From Ruminobacter sp. (GTDB lineage Bacteria > Pseudomonadota > Gammaproteobacteria > Enterobacterales > Succinivibrionaceae), in NCBI GenBank assembly GCA_017940385.1, contig JAGAYS010000044.1, positions 1 to 64,000 of the forward strand: 64,000 nucleotides of DNA. Direction: 5' to 3'. Under the pieces are notes generated by a model. The model was not told where the DNA came from. It did not search any database and saw only the letters and a program-made list of their open reading frames with translations. The translations under genes and the position numbers were made by a program. Below are positions 26,299-36,757 of the stretch, one piece after another. The number at the start of each line of letters is the position of its first letter. The first letter of the stretch is position 1.

Positions 26299-29200
26299 TT
26301 ACACGCTCTCCTTACTGTTAGACTGCAACACAAGTGCTTGACGGTATTCTTTAGGGAATACCTTTACAAATTTCTTCAGGCTGTCAGACCAGTTCTTAAG
26401 AATTTCCTTAGCCCTATTACTGCCGGTATAATCAGCATGATTCTGAATATACTTTCTCAGAATATCCTCATCAGCCATGCCACAGTGGCGCGGTTCAGCC
26501 ACGTTCTGAGCTGATGCTGGAACAACCTTTTCCAAATCAACAGAGGTCAGATTGCAGGAATCGGCAAACTTTCCGTCAGGATCATATACGTATGCAATAC
26601 CGCCTGACATACCTGCGGCAAAGTTACGGCCGGTATTACCGAGAACAATTACAGTACCGCCGGTCATGTATTCACAGCCGTGATCACCAACACCTTCAAT
26701 AACGGCTGTAGCACCTGAATTTCTTACGCAGAATCTTTCGCCGGCAACACCGCTTACATAAGCTTCACCGCTGGTTGCACCATAGAAACAGGTGTTACCG
26801 CAGATGATGTTTTCGTAGGTGTTCGCAACGAAATCCTTACGAGGATGAATAATAAGCTTACCGCCAGACATACTCTTACCAACGTAGTCATTGGCTTCAC
26901 CGGTAAGTTCAACAGTTACGCCACCGCAGAGGAATGCTGCAAATGACTGACCTGCAGTACCGGTAAGACGGATGGTAATGGTATCTTCGGCAAGACCGTG
27001 ATCACCATACTTTTCTGCTACCGCACCGGAAAGCATGGTACATGCGGTACGGTTTACATTGGTAATTCTGCCCGCAAATTCGACCTTCTTACCCTTGGCA
27101 ATGGCCTGAGCGGCATTGGAAATGAATTCATTGTCCAAAGCCTTGTCCAGACCGTGATCCTGTAATTCAGAGTGTCTGATTGCAGTACTTTCCGCTCTTT
27201 CAGGCTGATAGAAAATTCTTGAGAAGTCGAGTCCCTTGGCCTTCCAGTGTTCAATGCCCTGACGCTTATCCAGATATTCGGAATGACCAATCAGATCGTC
27301 GAACTTTCTGATACCCATTGAAGCCATAATCTGACGTACTTCTTCAGCCACGTAGAAGAAATATCTCACTACATGTTCAGGTCTGCCTGCAAAACGCTTA
27401 CGAAGTTCAGGATCCTGAGTAGCCACACCTACCGGACAGGTATTAAGCTGACACTTTCTCATCATGATACAGCCTGACGCAACGAGCGGAGCTGTAGCAA
27501 AACCGAATTCATCCGCACCGAGCAGAGCACCGATAACAACGTCCCTGCCGGTCTTCAGCTGACCGTCAACCTGTACTCTTACACGGCCGCGAAGTCTGTT
27601 GAGAACCAGAGTCTGCTGAGTTTCAGAAAGACCTAATTCCCATGCAGAACCGGCGTGCTTGATGGAAGATGCAGGAGATGCACCGGTACCGCCGTCGTGA
27701 CCTGCAATAACAATATGGTCGGCCTTGGCCTTTGCCACACCGGCAGCTACTGTGCCGATACCCACCTCAGAAACAAGCTTGACTGAAATTGAAGCCTTTG
27801 GATTAACATTCTTAAGGTCGTGAATCAGCTGAGCAAGATCCTCGATGGAATAAATATCATGATGTGGCGGAGGAGAAATAAGACCAACACCCGGAACGGA
27901 ATGACGCAGGAAACCGATATATTCTGAAACCTTATGCCCTGGAAGCTGACCGCCTTCACCAGGCTTTGCACCCTGAGCCATCTTAATCTGAATCTGATCG
28001 GCATTGACACAGTATTCAGCAGTTACGCCAAAGCGGCCTGATGCAACCTGCTTGATTGCAGAACGAAGACTGTCACCCGGCTGAAGTTCAATATCCCTTG
28101 CCACGCGACCTGCTCCGATAATTTCTGAAAGCATGGTCTTTTCGGTAACAGGCTGGAAGCGTCTTGCATCTTCACCGCCCTCACCGGTATTTGACTTACC
28201 GCCGATACGGTTCATGGCGATGGCGAGATTTGTATGAGCTTCGGTGGAAATTGAACCGAGTGACATTGCACCGGTAGCGAAACGCTTAACGATATCTTTG
28301 GCAGGTTCAACCTCGTCAATGCTGATTGGACTGAACGGAGACTTGATTTCAAAGAAGCCTCGAAGGGTAAGATGTCTCTTTGTCTGATCGTTAATAATTT
28401 CGGCGTACTTCTGATATGTTTCGGCATCATTCTGACGGACCGCATGCTGAAGATTTGAAATGGCATCAGGAGTCCACAGATGATCCTCACCTCTTACACG
28501 GACGCTGTATTCGCCGCCGACATCAAGGCTTTCGGCAAGAAGAGGATCCTTGCCAAAGGCTGCATTGTGCAGATTAATTGCTTCCTGAGCGACTTCGAAC
28601 AGGCCCACGCCTTCCACGTTGCTTGCGGTATTGGTGAAGTACTTGTCCACAAATTCACGGGTAAGACCGACGGCCTCAAATACCTGAGCACCGGTGTAGG
28701 ACATATAAGTCGAAATACCCATCTTGGACATAGTCTTGCAAAGTCCCTTGCATACCGCCTTGATGTAGTGATGGATGTAATCCTCTTCCAGAGCCTTATC
28801 GCCCTTGGCCAAATCACGAAGGGTTTCAATGGCAAGATACGGATGAACGGCTTCTGCGCCATAACCGGCAAGAAGTGCAAAATGATGGACTTCCCTGGCA
28901 CTGCCGGTTTCAACAACAAGACCGGTACTGGTTCTGAGTCCTGCATTAACAAGACGAAGATGTACTGTTGATGTTGCGAGCAGTGCAGGTATGGCCACAC
29001 GGTCCTTGCATACCTTACGGTCGGTAACAATCAGAATGTTGGCACCGGCTTTAACGGCATCTTCAGCTTCACAGGCAAGACTTGCGAGACGGGCTTCGAT
29101 ACCTTCCTTGCCCCATGACAGCGGATAAGTAATATCCAGTTCATATGAACGGAATTTGCTGTCCGTATACTTGGCAATGCTTCTTATCTGCTCCATGTGG

Positions 29201-30933
29201 AGTTCACTGAGTATAGGCTGCTCAACCTCCAATCTGATTGGCGGATTGATATCGGTTGAATTCAGAAGATTTGGTCTAGGTCCGATAAATGAAATAAGGG
29301 ACATTACCATCTCTTCACGAATCGGGTCAATCGGCGGATTGGTTACCTGGGCAAAAACCTGACGGAAATAATCGTACAGAGTCTTGTCCTTCTTTGCCAT
29401 TACGGCCAGAGCGGCATCATTACCCATTGAAGCTAACGGTTCCTGACCGAGCTTAGCCATAGGAAGCATAATCTTATTAATATCTTCTGCCGTATAACCG
29501 AATAACTGCTGCATATCAAGGAGTGAAGCCTCATGAGCAATCGGTGCAACGTTTCCTGAACGTTCATCAAGTTCACCGATCTTGATGCGGATTTTATTAA
29601 TCCACTCGCTGTAAGGCTTGGCAGTTGCAAGACTGTTTTTGATTTCTGAATCATCAATGATGCGTCCCTGTTCCATATCAATGAGGAACATCTTGCCCGG
29701 CTGCAGACGCCATTTCTTAAGAATTCTGGAATCATCGATAGGAAGAACGCCGGATTCTGAGGCCATAACAACCAAATCATCCTTGGTAACAAGGTATCTT
29801 GCAGGACGCAGACCGTTTCGGTCAAGAGTTGCACCTATCTGACGGCCGTCAGTGAAGGCCACGGCTGCAGGACCGTCCCATGGCTCCATCATGGCTGCAT
29901 GATATTCATAGAACGCATGACGCTTAGGATCCATTGTGGCATGCTTTTCCCATGCCTCAGGTATCATCATCATCACTGCATGAGCGAGAGAGTATCCGCT
30001 CATTGTCAGGAGCTCAAGTGCATTATCAAATGAAGCTGAGTCAGACTGCCCAGGATAAATCAGAGGCCAAACCTTTTCGAGATCATCTCCAAGAACAGGA
30101 GAATGAACACACTGCTCTCTTGCACGCATCCAATTCACGTTGCCGCGGACGGTATTGATTTCGCCGTTATGTGCAATCATGCGGAACGGATGTGCGAGAT
30201 CCCATGATGGGAAAGTGTTGGTCGAAAATCTCTGATGAACCATTGCCAATGCAGACTGACATCTTGTATCGGCAAGATCCCTGAAGTAAGTACCAACCTG
30301 ATCAGCAAGAAGCAGCCCCTTGTATACAATGGTTCTTGCAGAAAATGACGGGATGTAGAATTCATGGCAGTGTCTTAAATTAAGATTCTTGATTGCCTTT
30401 GAACTGCGCTTTCTTATTATATAAAGCTTTCTTTCGAGAGCATCGGTAACAAGAACATCCTTTCCACGACCGACAAAGATCTGTCTGATTACAGGTTCAG
30501 TGCTTTTAACGGTAGGAGACATTGGACACTTATCATCAACAGGAACGTCTCTCCAACCGAGAACAACCTGACCTTCAGCCCTGACGGCTCTTTCTATTTC
30601 TTCTTCGCAGGCCTTACGTGAAGCAGCTTCACGTGGCAGAAAAATCATACCTACGCCGTATTCTCCTGCAGCAGGAAGCTGTACTCCCTGTAAAATCATG
30701 TCATCACGGTATAACTGATCAGGTATCTGAATTAATATGCCTGCACCATCGCCCTGTAACGGGTCGGCACCAACGGCTCCGCGGTGATTGATATTTTTGA
30801 GTATAAGCAACCCCTGCTCAACAATACTATGGCTTTTAACCCCCTTCATATGAGCAACAAAGCCGACGCCACATGCATCATGCTCATTTGCAGGATCGTA
30901 AAGCCCCTGGCTCTTAGGTAATGCTGAATCCAT
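26299..30933 (-). CDS. gltB: Glutamate synthase large subunit
   Basis: A 1544-residue enzyme that forms two glutamates from glutamine and 2-oxoglutarate. The N-terminal amidotransferase domain is expected to be processed to expose Cys21 in [10 protein letters not shown]. The FMN/synthase domain follows, with [28 protein letters not shown] and [17 protein letters not shown], then the [3Fe-4S] motif [13 protein letters not shown] with a further Cys six residues upstream, and the C-terminal GXGXG beta-helix ([40 protein letters not shown]). The ATG at 30933 or a GTG at 30936 may be used; AGAGGA is six to nine bases upstream. A long empty upstream region precedes it. Confidence 0.96.
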   Translation of the reverse strand: MDSALPKSQGLYDPANEHDACGVGFVAHMKGVKSHSIVEQGLLILKNINHRGAVGADPLQGDGAGILIQIPDQLYRDDMILQGVQLPAAGEYGVGMIFLPREAASRKACEEEIERAVRAEGQVVLGWRDVPVDDKCPMSPTVKSTEPVIRQIFVGRGKDVLVTDALERKLYIIRKRSSKAIKNLNLRHCHEFYIPSFSARTIVYKGLLLADQVGTYFRDLADTRCQSALAMVHQRFSTNTFPSWDLAHPFRMIAHNGEINTVRGNVNWMRAREQCVHSPVLGDDLEKVWPLIYPGQSDSASFDNALELLTMSGYSLAHAVMMMIPEAWEKHATMDPKRHAFYEYHAAMMEPWDGPAAVAFTDGRQIGATLDRNGLRPARYLVTKDDLVVMASESGVLPIDDSRILKKWRLQPGKMFLIDMEQGRIIDDSEIKNSLATAKPYSEWINKIRIKIGELDERSGNVAPIAHEASLLDMQQLFGYTAEDINKIMLPMAKLGQEPLASMGNDAALAVMAKKDKTLYDYFRQVFAQVTNPPIDPIREEMVMSLISFIGPRPNLLNSTDINPPIRLEVEQPILSELHMEQIRSIAKYTDSKFRSYELDITYPLSWGKEGIEARLASLACEAEDAVKAGANILIVTDRKVCKDRVAIPALLATSTVHLRLVNAGLRTSTGLVVETGSAREVHHFALLAGYGAEAVHPYLAIETLRDLAKGDKALEEDYIHHYIKAVCKGLCKTMSKMGISTYMSYTGAQVFEAVGLTREFVDKYFTNTASNVEGVGLFEVAQEAINLHNAAFGKDPLLAESLDVGGEYSVRVRGEDHLWTPDAISNLQHAVRQNDAETYQKYAEIINDQTKRHLTLRGFFEIKSPFSPISIDEVEPAKDIVKRFATGAMSLGSISTEAHTNLAIAMNRIGGKSNTGEGGEDARRFQPVTEKTMLSEIIGAGRVARDIELQPGDSLRSAIKQVASGRFGVTAEYCVNADQIQIKMAQGAKPGEGGQLPGHKVSEYIGFLRHSVPGVGLISPPPHHDIYSIEDLAQLIHDLKNVNPKASISVKLVSEVGIGTVAAGVAKAKADHIVIAGHDGGTGASPASSIKHAGSAWELGLSETQQTLVLNRLRGRVRVQVDGQLKTGRDVVIGALLGADEFGFATAPLVASGCIMMRKCQLNTCPVGVATQDPELRKRFAGRPEHVVRYFFYVAEEVRQIMASMGIRKFDDLIGHSEYLDKRQGIEHWKAKGLDFSRIFYQPERAESTAIRHSELQDHGLDKALDNEFISNAAQAIAKGKKVEFAGRITNVNRTACTMLSGAVAEKYGDHGLAEDTITIRLTGTAGQSFAAFLCGGVTVELTGEANDYVGKSMSGGKLIIHPRKDFVANTYENIICGNTCFYGATSGEAYVSGVAGERFCVRNSGATAVIEGVGDHGCEYMTGGTVIVLGNTGRNFAAGMSGGIAYVYDPDGKFADSCNLTSVDLEKVVPASAQNVAEPRHCGMADEDILRKYIQNHADYTGSNRAKEILKNWSDSLKKFVKVFPKEYRQALVLQSNSKESV

Positions 30934-32019
30934 CACATCAAATCCTCTATATTACGACTTATTGTCTTTCCGGTCCGGAGTAGTCCCGCACCTCGTCAGA
31001 CAACTGAAAAAAATTTATGGCTGTATCACTTAAGAATACAAAAATTCTCACTTAATTAGTGCATTAAGCATAATTCATGCCATACAACGTCATCCTGATT
31101 ACAAATATTTATTCATTAAAAATCAGCATTATCTTATTAATATATCTTATAAATATGTTTGAACCTTCGGTTAACAGCAGAACTTATTTTAGTAAGTTTT
31201 TTTAATCATTTATATACTATCCATGATTATTATCAGATTTTTGACAACGGTTTTTGTTTAATAATTATTTAATTTTTATGAATAATTATGCGTTTGACCC
31301 ATAAAAATACGTAAAAAGCAGGCAAAGCCCACAATTAAGTAACCAAAATAATCGTAATATGCACAGTATTAGAGCATAAAAATAAACAATCCACATGTAC
31401 ACCCCACCGGGTTCGCCTCTCTCCGGCGACTGTCATACGTCATCCGAAAGGCCGTTATGGAAGATACTGTGTTTCCGATTGGTTCATTATGCACTAACAG
31501 CGTGCATGGGATATTTAAGCGTGCAAAGAATAATTTCAGCTTCATCATGCAGTCTTAAAGAGACTGAATTATTCCTTTATTAAACTAAAAAAACGCAACA
31601 GGCAGAACCGTAAAAATAATCCTACCGGATGCACATTGAATAACGGAGAATTAAGGGAAGATAAGCACAGTCTCTCGTTTCACAATACGGACCAGTGCCT
31701 GCCGAAACTGGTATTGCTCCGTTAACTCCGCGGCTGTTTTATAAAAATCCCAGACTGCATTCCTTCTTTTTTCACCGATTAAATTCAGATAAAAATCCAT
31801 TAAAACATAATAATTTTCGCCGTAAATACAGGTTCAGAAATAATATCTCATCATTTGTAATATTTGGTAACACCTTATCATCGGTATGAAAAATAAAAAC
31901 ACGTCCCCACTGCTATACTGAGCTCATCCGGTCAGAAGAAATAACCGGCATTAAAAACCACTGACTAATGAACATACCTGCCGCACATGGCGGGAGATAC
32001 ATTTAAAGAGGAAATGATT
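30934..32019. other. Long non-coding gap upstream of gltB and the His-rich gene
   Basis: Almost 1.1 kb without a supportable gene, the largest gap in the window. The part next to gltB is AT-rich leader and promoter DNA. A TTGACA word on the plus strand at 31241-31246 is followed by AT-rich DNA with a weak -10, and a GC-richer stretch at 31400-31500 contains a 62-codon frame (31395-31583) that I do not trust because it has no ribosome binding site. The far end carries the promoter and AGAGGA ribosome binding site of the His-rich gene. Confidence 0.5.
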
Positions 32020-32322
32020 ATGAAGAAGATATTTATGCCTTTAATATTATTTATCGGTCTTTTCGCATACGGAACAGCAAGTGCAGACGTAATGGTATCT
32101 GCCGGAAGCAACGGATTTGCAATGCAGATTTCATCAGCTCCGGTCTACAATCACGTTCATCATGCACCGCCTCCACCTGTACATCATCACGCCCACCATG
32201 TACCGCCACGTCCTCCAGTGCATCATCACGGTCCGCATCATCACGGTCCGCATCATCACGGCCCGCATCATCCGCACGCACATCACCACGATCCGCACCA
32301 TAATCATGGACATCGTCACTGA
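32020..32322 (+). CDS. Secreted or periplasmic histidine-rich protein, probable metal binder
   Basis: A 100-residue protein with a clear signal peptide (MKKIFMPLILFIGLFAYGTASA) and a short mature head (DVMVSAGSNGFAMQIS), after which about 60 residues contain 28 histidines with Pro, Gly and Ala spacers. HHHGP occurs three times in tandem, encoded by a 15-base repeat. Such tails bind Ni, Zn or Cu in known His-rich proteins; the metal and role here are inference. I chose the ATG at 32020 because AGAGGA is seven bases before it; an ATG six bases earlier is too close. It has its own upstream region and no obvious metal transporter beside it. Confidence 0.75.
   Translation: MKKIFMPLILFIGLFAYGTASADVMVSAGSNGFAMQISSAPVYNHVHHAPPPPVHHHAHHVPPRPPVHHHGPHHHGPHHHGPHHPHAHHHDPHHNHGHRH
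32221..32265 (+). repeat. Three tandem 15-bp repeats encoding HHHGP
   Basis: CATCATCACGGTCCG occurs twice and CATCATCACGGCCCG once, head to tail, followed by a partial copy. The unit length is a multiple of three, so copy-number change would lengthen or shorten the His-rich tail without shifting the frame. Confidence 0.9.
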
Positions 32323-32494
32323 TGGAAAGGTCTGGCAAACAATTTAGTATAAGCATAACGACATTCTGAATCAGGTTTACTGCAATATTGCGTAAACCTG
32401 AATCTTATGCAAAAGACCATTCAAGTGTTGTACCTAGTGACATGATATACTTATCCAATACATCTCCGTCAGTTTACGCACCATGGAGGACATT

Positions 32495-32761
32495 TTGAAA
32501 GAATCTCGGCTACTGCACGCAAATATTCACAGAATCCACACCACAACAATGGGTGCTGAACGAATCAGTAGAAATCTGAACCTGAAAAATACTGATGCAG
32601 TACAGTTCTGCATAAACATAATACTAAATCCAGAATGCATGGTTCGCAGAAAAGGAAAAAACTGGTATTGCGAGGCAGACGGCGTAACCATAACCGTAAA
32701 TTCATCAAGCTGCACAGTAATCACGGCTCACCGTCATCATAAAAAAACAAGCCTCCAGTAA
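32495..32761 (+). CDS. DUF3781 family small protein
   Basis: An 88-residue protein that matches the DUF3781 pattern as I remember it: HRIHTTTMGAERISRNLNL, then a segment ending CMVRRKGKNWYCEADGVTITVNSSSCTVITAH. No function is known for the family. The ORF can begin at an ATG at 32483, but the sequence GGAGG then lies after that ATG and five bases before a TTG at 32495, so the TTG start looks better. No signal peptide or membrane segment. It lies between the His-rich gene and mtnN, in its own interval. Confidence 0.7.
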   Translation: MKESRLLHANIHRIHTTTMGAERISRNLNLKNTDAVQFCINIILNPECMVRRKGKNWYCEADGVTITVNSSSCTVITAHRHHKKTSLQ

Positions 32762-32853
32762 TGACAAAATACTTTCCGAAAAAGAGTATTTTAAAATTCA
32801 TACATTGTATAATCTGTTAATGTCATAACCATATAAAGGAAACTGAAACTACC

Positions 32854-33555
32854 ATGATTTACGGAATTATCGGCGCGATGCCTGAGGAAATTGAGTCTTT
32901 AAAAAAGAACATAGACAATGTCGTCACCCATAAAGTAGGCAGTAAGGAATACTATACAGGCAGAATTAACGGAAAAGAAGTGGTTCTGACCTGTAGCGGC
33001 ATCGGGAAAGTGTCAGCATCTCTGGCAACCTCTCTTCTTATTTCTAAATTCAATGCAGACCTGGTAATCAATACCGGTGTGGCCGGCGGTTTAAAACCCG
33101 AAACAAAGGTTCTGGACGTGGTAATCGCCACCGGAGCCTGCCAGCATGACTTTGACCTGAGAATTTTCAACTACAAATTAGGTCAGGTTCCGGGTTTTTC
33201 TCCCGTAATCAAGCTTGATGAAGAGTTAACGCAAAAGGCTTTAACCGCAGCAAAAATGTCTGCCGCAAAGTTCGGGTTCAACGTACATTCAGGCCTGGCC
33301 ATCAGCGGTGATCAGTTCATTGCCGGCGGAGAACACAACAGAATGCTGTCAGAAAACTTCCCTGATGCCTACACCACTGAAATGGAAGCCGCCGCAATAG
33401 TTCAGGCGGCAGCAATTCTGGAAAAACCGGCAATCATTATCCGCACGATTTCAGACAATGCAAATGAAAAGGCTGACATGACCTTTGAAGAAATGTTGCC
33501 GATTGCCACCAGAAACAGTCAGGATATAACTCTGAGACTTTTGGAAATCATCTAA
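32854..33555 (+). CDS. mtnN: 5'-methylthioadenosine/S-adenosylhomocysteine nucleosidase
   Basis: A 233-residue nucleosidase that removes adenine from methylthioadenosine, S-adenosylhomocysteine and 5'-deoxyadenosine. It begins YGIIGAMPEEIESL, with the catalytic Glu near residue 11, and has TGVAGGL, VIATGACQHDFD, ISGDQFI, TTEMEAAAIVQ (the ribose-binding Met-Glu) and RTISDNANEKAD with the catalytic Asp. Length matches the E. coli protein of 232 residues. It is followed by a btuF-like gene, as in the E. coli pfs-btuF pair. Its product S-ribosylhomocysteine is the substrate of LuxS, encoded at 46491-46952. Confidence 0.95.
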   Translation: MIYGIIGAMPEEIESLKKNIDNVVTHKVGSKEYYTGRINGKEVVLTCSGIGKVSASLATSLLISKFNADLVINTGVAGGLKPETKVLDVVIATGACQHDFDLRIFNYKLGQVPGFSPVIKLDEELTQKALTAAKMSAAKFGFNVHSGLAISGDQFIAGGEHNRMLSENFPDAYTTEMEAAAIVQAAAILEKPAIIIRTISDNANEKADMTFEEMLPIATRNSQDITLRLLEII

Positions 33556-33629
33556 AACCATGTACGGAGGTCGGATGATTCCGCCTCCGGAAACTCCTTC
33601 CCAAACCGCAGCCGTTGAACAGTTCTGCC

Positions 33630-34538
33630 ATGATTACATCGACATTATCCAGATTGAGATTTCTTACCGTCACAATGTTTCTTATTCTGACTCCGTTCTC
33701 CGGAGTGTCTGCATCCGAGGAAAATACCATGTCACCGGTACCGGCTGTGCAGGCAGATGACAGCATATCAGTCAACGCCAGTCAGAGTAAGAAGGAAAAA
33801 TTCAGAAGCATAAAAGTAGTAAGTTTTTCACCTGAACTATCAGAAATCGTGGCCTCCATTGACGGAACCGACAGTATTGTGGCCACGGACATCAACAGCG
33901 TATACCCTGAACAGCTGAAAAAACTTCCGAAAGTTGCAGACTACTACGGTGTCAATCTTGAGGCTCTTTCAGCCCTACAGTTCGACAATATTCTTCTGAG
34001 CAGGGATTTCAACAGTCTTATAATCGGTAAATTAACAAGATACAAAAACAAACTCAGAATATACTCGATAACAGACAGTGATGAACTGCTGGACAACATA
34101 CGAGCCCTCGGTCAGCTCCTGCACAGGGAAGAAAAAGCACAGCTGATCATTAATGACATAAACCGCAAAATCAGTGATCTGGCAGCAGGTCACGATAAGC
34201 AAAAACAGATCCGTACCGTTCTTGTTATTTGGGATAAACCTTTACTTGTTGTCGGCGGCTCGGCATTTTTAAACAGAGCCGTAAAGCTCTGCGGAGGAGT
34301 TAACATATTTGAAGATCTGCCGGTAAAGTTTCCTGCCATTTCAGCTGAAAAACTGATCAGAGGGAAACCTGATGCGGTAATATCGCTTGTTGATAATACC
34401 GAAAATCTGCCTAAATCGCTAAGGTCAAAAACATTCATTCTCAGCAAAGAAGAACAGGACACCCTGATGAAAATATCCCCCAGAAGCTTTGACATAGGAA
34501 TTCCGGCCGTATGCAGAGCAATTGAATCGGTAAGATAG
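33630..34538 (+). CDS. btuF: BtuF-like periplasmic substrate-binding protein (cobalamin type)
   Basis: About 302 residues: a signal peptide (LRFLTVTMFLILTPFSGVSA) followed by a long Ser-rich linker and a Peripla_BP_2 fold. Family features include VVSFSPELSEIVASI, VYPEQLKKLPKVADYYGVNLEALSALQFDNIL, CGGVNIFEDLPVKFPAISAEKLIRGKPDAVIS and the end PAVCRAIESV, all of which align with E. coli BtuF, the vitamin B12-binding protein. The position right after mtnN repeats the E. coli order. The start is uncertain: ATG 33630 and TTG 33615 both lack a good ribosome binding site, whereas a GGAGG serves an overlapping short frame that starts at 33575. btuC and btuD are not nearby; other siderophore or cofactor ligands are possible. 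Confidence 0.78.
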   Translation: MITSTLSRLRFLTVTMFLILTPFSGVSASEENTMSPVPAVQADDSISVNASQSKKEKFRSIKVVSFSPELSEIVASIDGTDSIVATDINSVYPEQLKKLPKVADYYGVNLEALSALQFDNILLSRDFNSLIIGKLTRYKNKLRIYSITDSDELLDNIRALGQLLHREEKAQLIINDINRKISDLAAGHDKQKQIRTVLVIWDKPLLVVGGSAFLNRAVKLCGGVNIFEDLPVKFPAISAEKLIRGKPDAVISLVDNTENLPKSLRSKTFILSKEEQDTLMKISPRSFDIGIPAVCRAIESVR

Positions 34539-34849
34539 CATATATGCATTTCTTAAACACCATTCTTTTGGGAAAACCTAAGGCCTCGGTTCTCACACAC
34601 AGCATAATCAGAACTCACCGTTGCGTTTTCAGAGAATATTTTGGTTACCTGTCCGGTTCCGGTTTTATTTGAAAATTAAAATAGATTATATATAATCTTA
34701 ACCGTTGCACCACAAGCCTTTAAATGGCTGTTATCTTCCGTTTTCTCCATCTTTGTTTACGAATTTCCACCAGAAATTTCGTTTCACTCAGTTTAAGTTT
34801 AAAAGAAGGATTCGGTTCTCGTAAACAGCAGTAATAACAGGATGAATAA
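34539..34849. promoter_or_regulatory. Upstream region of smrA
   Basis: These 311 bases hold no gene. A perfect 16-base AT-rich palindrome AGATTATATATAATCT is at 34683-34698, and smrA begins after AGGA seven bases before its ATG. Confidence 0.4.
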
Positions 34850-35458
34850 ATGAGCATAAACAATCTTCCTCCAGACGAACAGGACCAGGAAACTCATGGT
34901 TCATTCAGTGAGTTTGTCCAGGGTATTAAACAGCTTAAAGCCAATACCGTAGAACATAAAAAACCCCTCATGGATCCTCAGATATCCCAGATGCTTAAGG
35001 ATCGGAGTTCAGAGGAGAATAAGGAAGAGGAACTGGACTTCTTTTCAACCGCCAGCATGGAGTTTGTTGATCCTCTGGACATAATCAGTTACAAAACTCC
35101 GGGATTACAGTTTGGAGTAATGAGAAAACTGAAGGCCGGCGAATACTTTCCACAAATGGGAGTAGATTTACACAACAACACCATCGAGCAGGCATATAAA
35201 AAAGTAAGAAAGTTGGTACTGAAAGCATATCATGAAGACGTGAGATGCATTATTATTGTTCACGGCAAAGGTGAATTTTCAACTCCAAAGGCTCTGCTAA
35301 AAAGTTATGTGGCTCACTGGCTTAAAATGATGCCGGAAGTTCTGGCATACCACACGGCCATGCCTTATCACGGAGACAAGGGAGCAACCTATGTACTCAT
35401 CAAAAAAGGTGAAGGCTCTCGTCTTGAAACAAGAGAAATGCACTCCAAAAGAAATTAA
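34850..35458 (+). CDS. smrA: Smr-domain endonuclease SmrA (YdaL type)
   Basis: A 202-residue protein with a disordered N-terminus (residues 1-65) and a C-terminal Smr domain. It aligns with E. coli SmrA (YdaL), including GLQFGVMRKLKAGEYFPQ, RCIIIVHGKGE (HGKG at 138-141), SYVAHWLKMMPEVLAYHTAMPYHGDKGATYVLI and a basic C-terminus. Smr domains nick DNA or RNA; the related SmrB cleaves mRNA at collided ribosomes, and SmrA function is less clear. The usual DLHG of many Smr proteins is DLHN here. The ATG has AGGA seven bases upstream. It stands alone, just before tRNA-Tyr. Confidence 0.87.
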   Translation: MSINNLPPDEQDQETHGSFSEFVQGIKQLKANTVEHKKPLMDPQISQMLKDRSSEENKEEELDFFSTASMEFVDPLDIISYKTPGLQFGVMRKLKAGEYFPQMGVDLHNNTIEQAYKKVRKLVLKAYHEDVRCIIIVHGKGEFSTPKALLKSYVAHWLKMMPEVLAYHTAMPYHGDKGATYVLIKKGEGSRLETREMHSKRN

Positions 35459-35576
35459 AAAGTTGGAAAGCTAAAACAGCCGCCTTTTTGACTAATAATC
35501 AAGCAATCGGATCAAAAAGGTGAAAAAAAACTTTTATTTTTAAACTTTCATGATAATATACACACATCGAAAGCGT

Positions 35577-35661
<85 letters not shown>

Positions 35662-35850
35662 TTTTCAAGATATGCCGAGAGTGATTATTCACTCTTTTTT
35701 TGTTTCTGGGGTTCACTAATCGAACCTGTATCCCGCTTAGAATTATTCTAAAACAGTCTCATTCGAAATCATCTTTCTTATTGTCCCTGTTATGTATTCA
35801 TATTGAATACGCAAACGTGTGTTTTTCTGACAACGATATGACATAAAATC

Positions 35851-35879
35851 AAAGGAGGACGAATAAATCGTCCTCCTTT
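35851..35879. terminator. Hairpin terminator between tRNA-Tyr and the lipoprotein gene
   Basis: Perfect 12-bp arms AAAGGAGGACGA and TCGTCCTCCTTT around ATAAA. It lies 190 bases after tRNA-Tyr and 94 bases past the stop of the minus-strand lipoprotein gene, so either transcript could end here. Confidence 0.75.
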
Positions 35880-35972
35880 CATCACTTAACGTACACTTAT
35901 TTCAAAAAAATGCTCATCGTTAAACGTCTCTTAAATATATGCTCAGAATGAAGCTGTTATTTTCAGAAAACA

Positions 35973-36395
35973 TTAATCTAAAAAGGATCGCTCGAATTGT
36001 TCTCTAAGCTTTCTGTGTGACTCCATCTGTTCGGCCTGAGCCTTTTCCAGCTTAACAAGGAACTTAGGATATTCCTCATCATATTTTTTCTCAATTTCCT
36101 CAAAAGTCATACCATTTAACTGAGCGAGCTTTTCCATGGCCCTTTTCTGCATTAATTCAGGAGGCACGGACAGCAAATCCTTAGCAGCACACATTGGACA
36201 TAACAGATACTTCTCATCTGTAGAGTAAAACTTAATCATGTTACCGAACTTTATTTTCTTTTCATCACTAAGACCGTCTGCCATCTTAGTTATGGATACT
36301 TCAGCTGACTCATATGAAGTGGTGTCAATTTTTGGAGAACATCCCATAAGACCTAACGCAAATAAGGATACGGCAAAGTATTTAATATAATTCAT
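35973..36395 (-). CDS. Small lipoprotein, possibly DUF6694 type
   Basis: A 140-residue lipoprotein: MNYIKYFAVSLFALGLMGC is a signal peptide with lipobox LMGC. The mature part starts SPKIDTTSYESAEVSITKMADGLSDEKKIKFGNMI and ends in a long charged helix (KKYDEEYPKFLVKLEKAQAE). ID-T-SYESA and GMTFEEIEKK recall lipoproteins annotated DUF6694 as I remember them, but I am not certain. An extra CPMC pair sits in the middle. The ATG at 36395 has AGAGGAG five bases before it, which decides the start over an upstream frame. The function is unknown. Confidence 0.8.
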   Translation of the reverse strand: MNYIKYFAVSLFALGLMGCSPKIDTTSYESAEVSITKMADGLSDEKKIKFGNMIKFYSTDEKYLLCPMCAAKDLLSVPPELMQKRAMEKLAQLNGMTFEEIEKKYDEEYPKFLVKLEKAQAEQMESHRKLREQFERSFLD

Positions 36396-36757
36396 AACAT
36401 CTCCTCTTGTTAATATCATGTTAAAAGAATGACAAAAAATACAAAATGTGGATTATCTACAGATCATTGTTTTTATTCCTTAATTTTTTAATTATTTAGC
36501 ATTTAAATATGATGTATGTCACACTTAAACATTTTTAATATCTGACTGATTATACTGAATACAGTTCTCGCTCAAACCTGATTTTTCCATACCATGATAA
36601 TTTTCGAATAAGAATCTGTCGCTGATTCTTCACATTCTTATGATTGAATTCCATTAATACAAATATTAAAAAGGCCTGATTCCTCAATCGGGAATCAGGC
36701 CTCATAATGCAATGCGTCGGATTAAATCACGTGCGCATGTCAACCATTCGGATAAGA
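36396..36757. other. Intergenic region with asd terminator
   Basis: No gene in these 362 bases. The lipoprotein promoter must lie at the left side; a CRP-like sequence TATGATGTATGTCACA (one mismatch per half) sits at about 36508-36523. A hairpin at 36672-36702 lies at the right. Confidence 0.4.
36672..36702 (-). terminator. asd terminator
   Basis: Perfect 12-bp arms AGGCCTGATTCC and GGAATCAGGCCT, 56 bases past the asd stop; on the minus strand the hairpin runs into TTTTTAATATT. Confidence 0.85.

Noticed and set aside
31395-31583. 62-codon plus-strand frame in the gap before the His-rich gene
   Set aside because: No ribosome binding site, no motif, and the surrounding sequence shows no coding character.
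32051-32356. Asp/Arg-repeat protein on the minus strand
   Set aside because: It is the complement of the His codon repeats in the His-rich gene; the repeat, not selection on the frame, explains the DDADRDDADR pattern.
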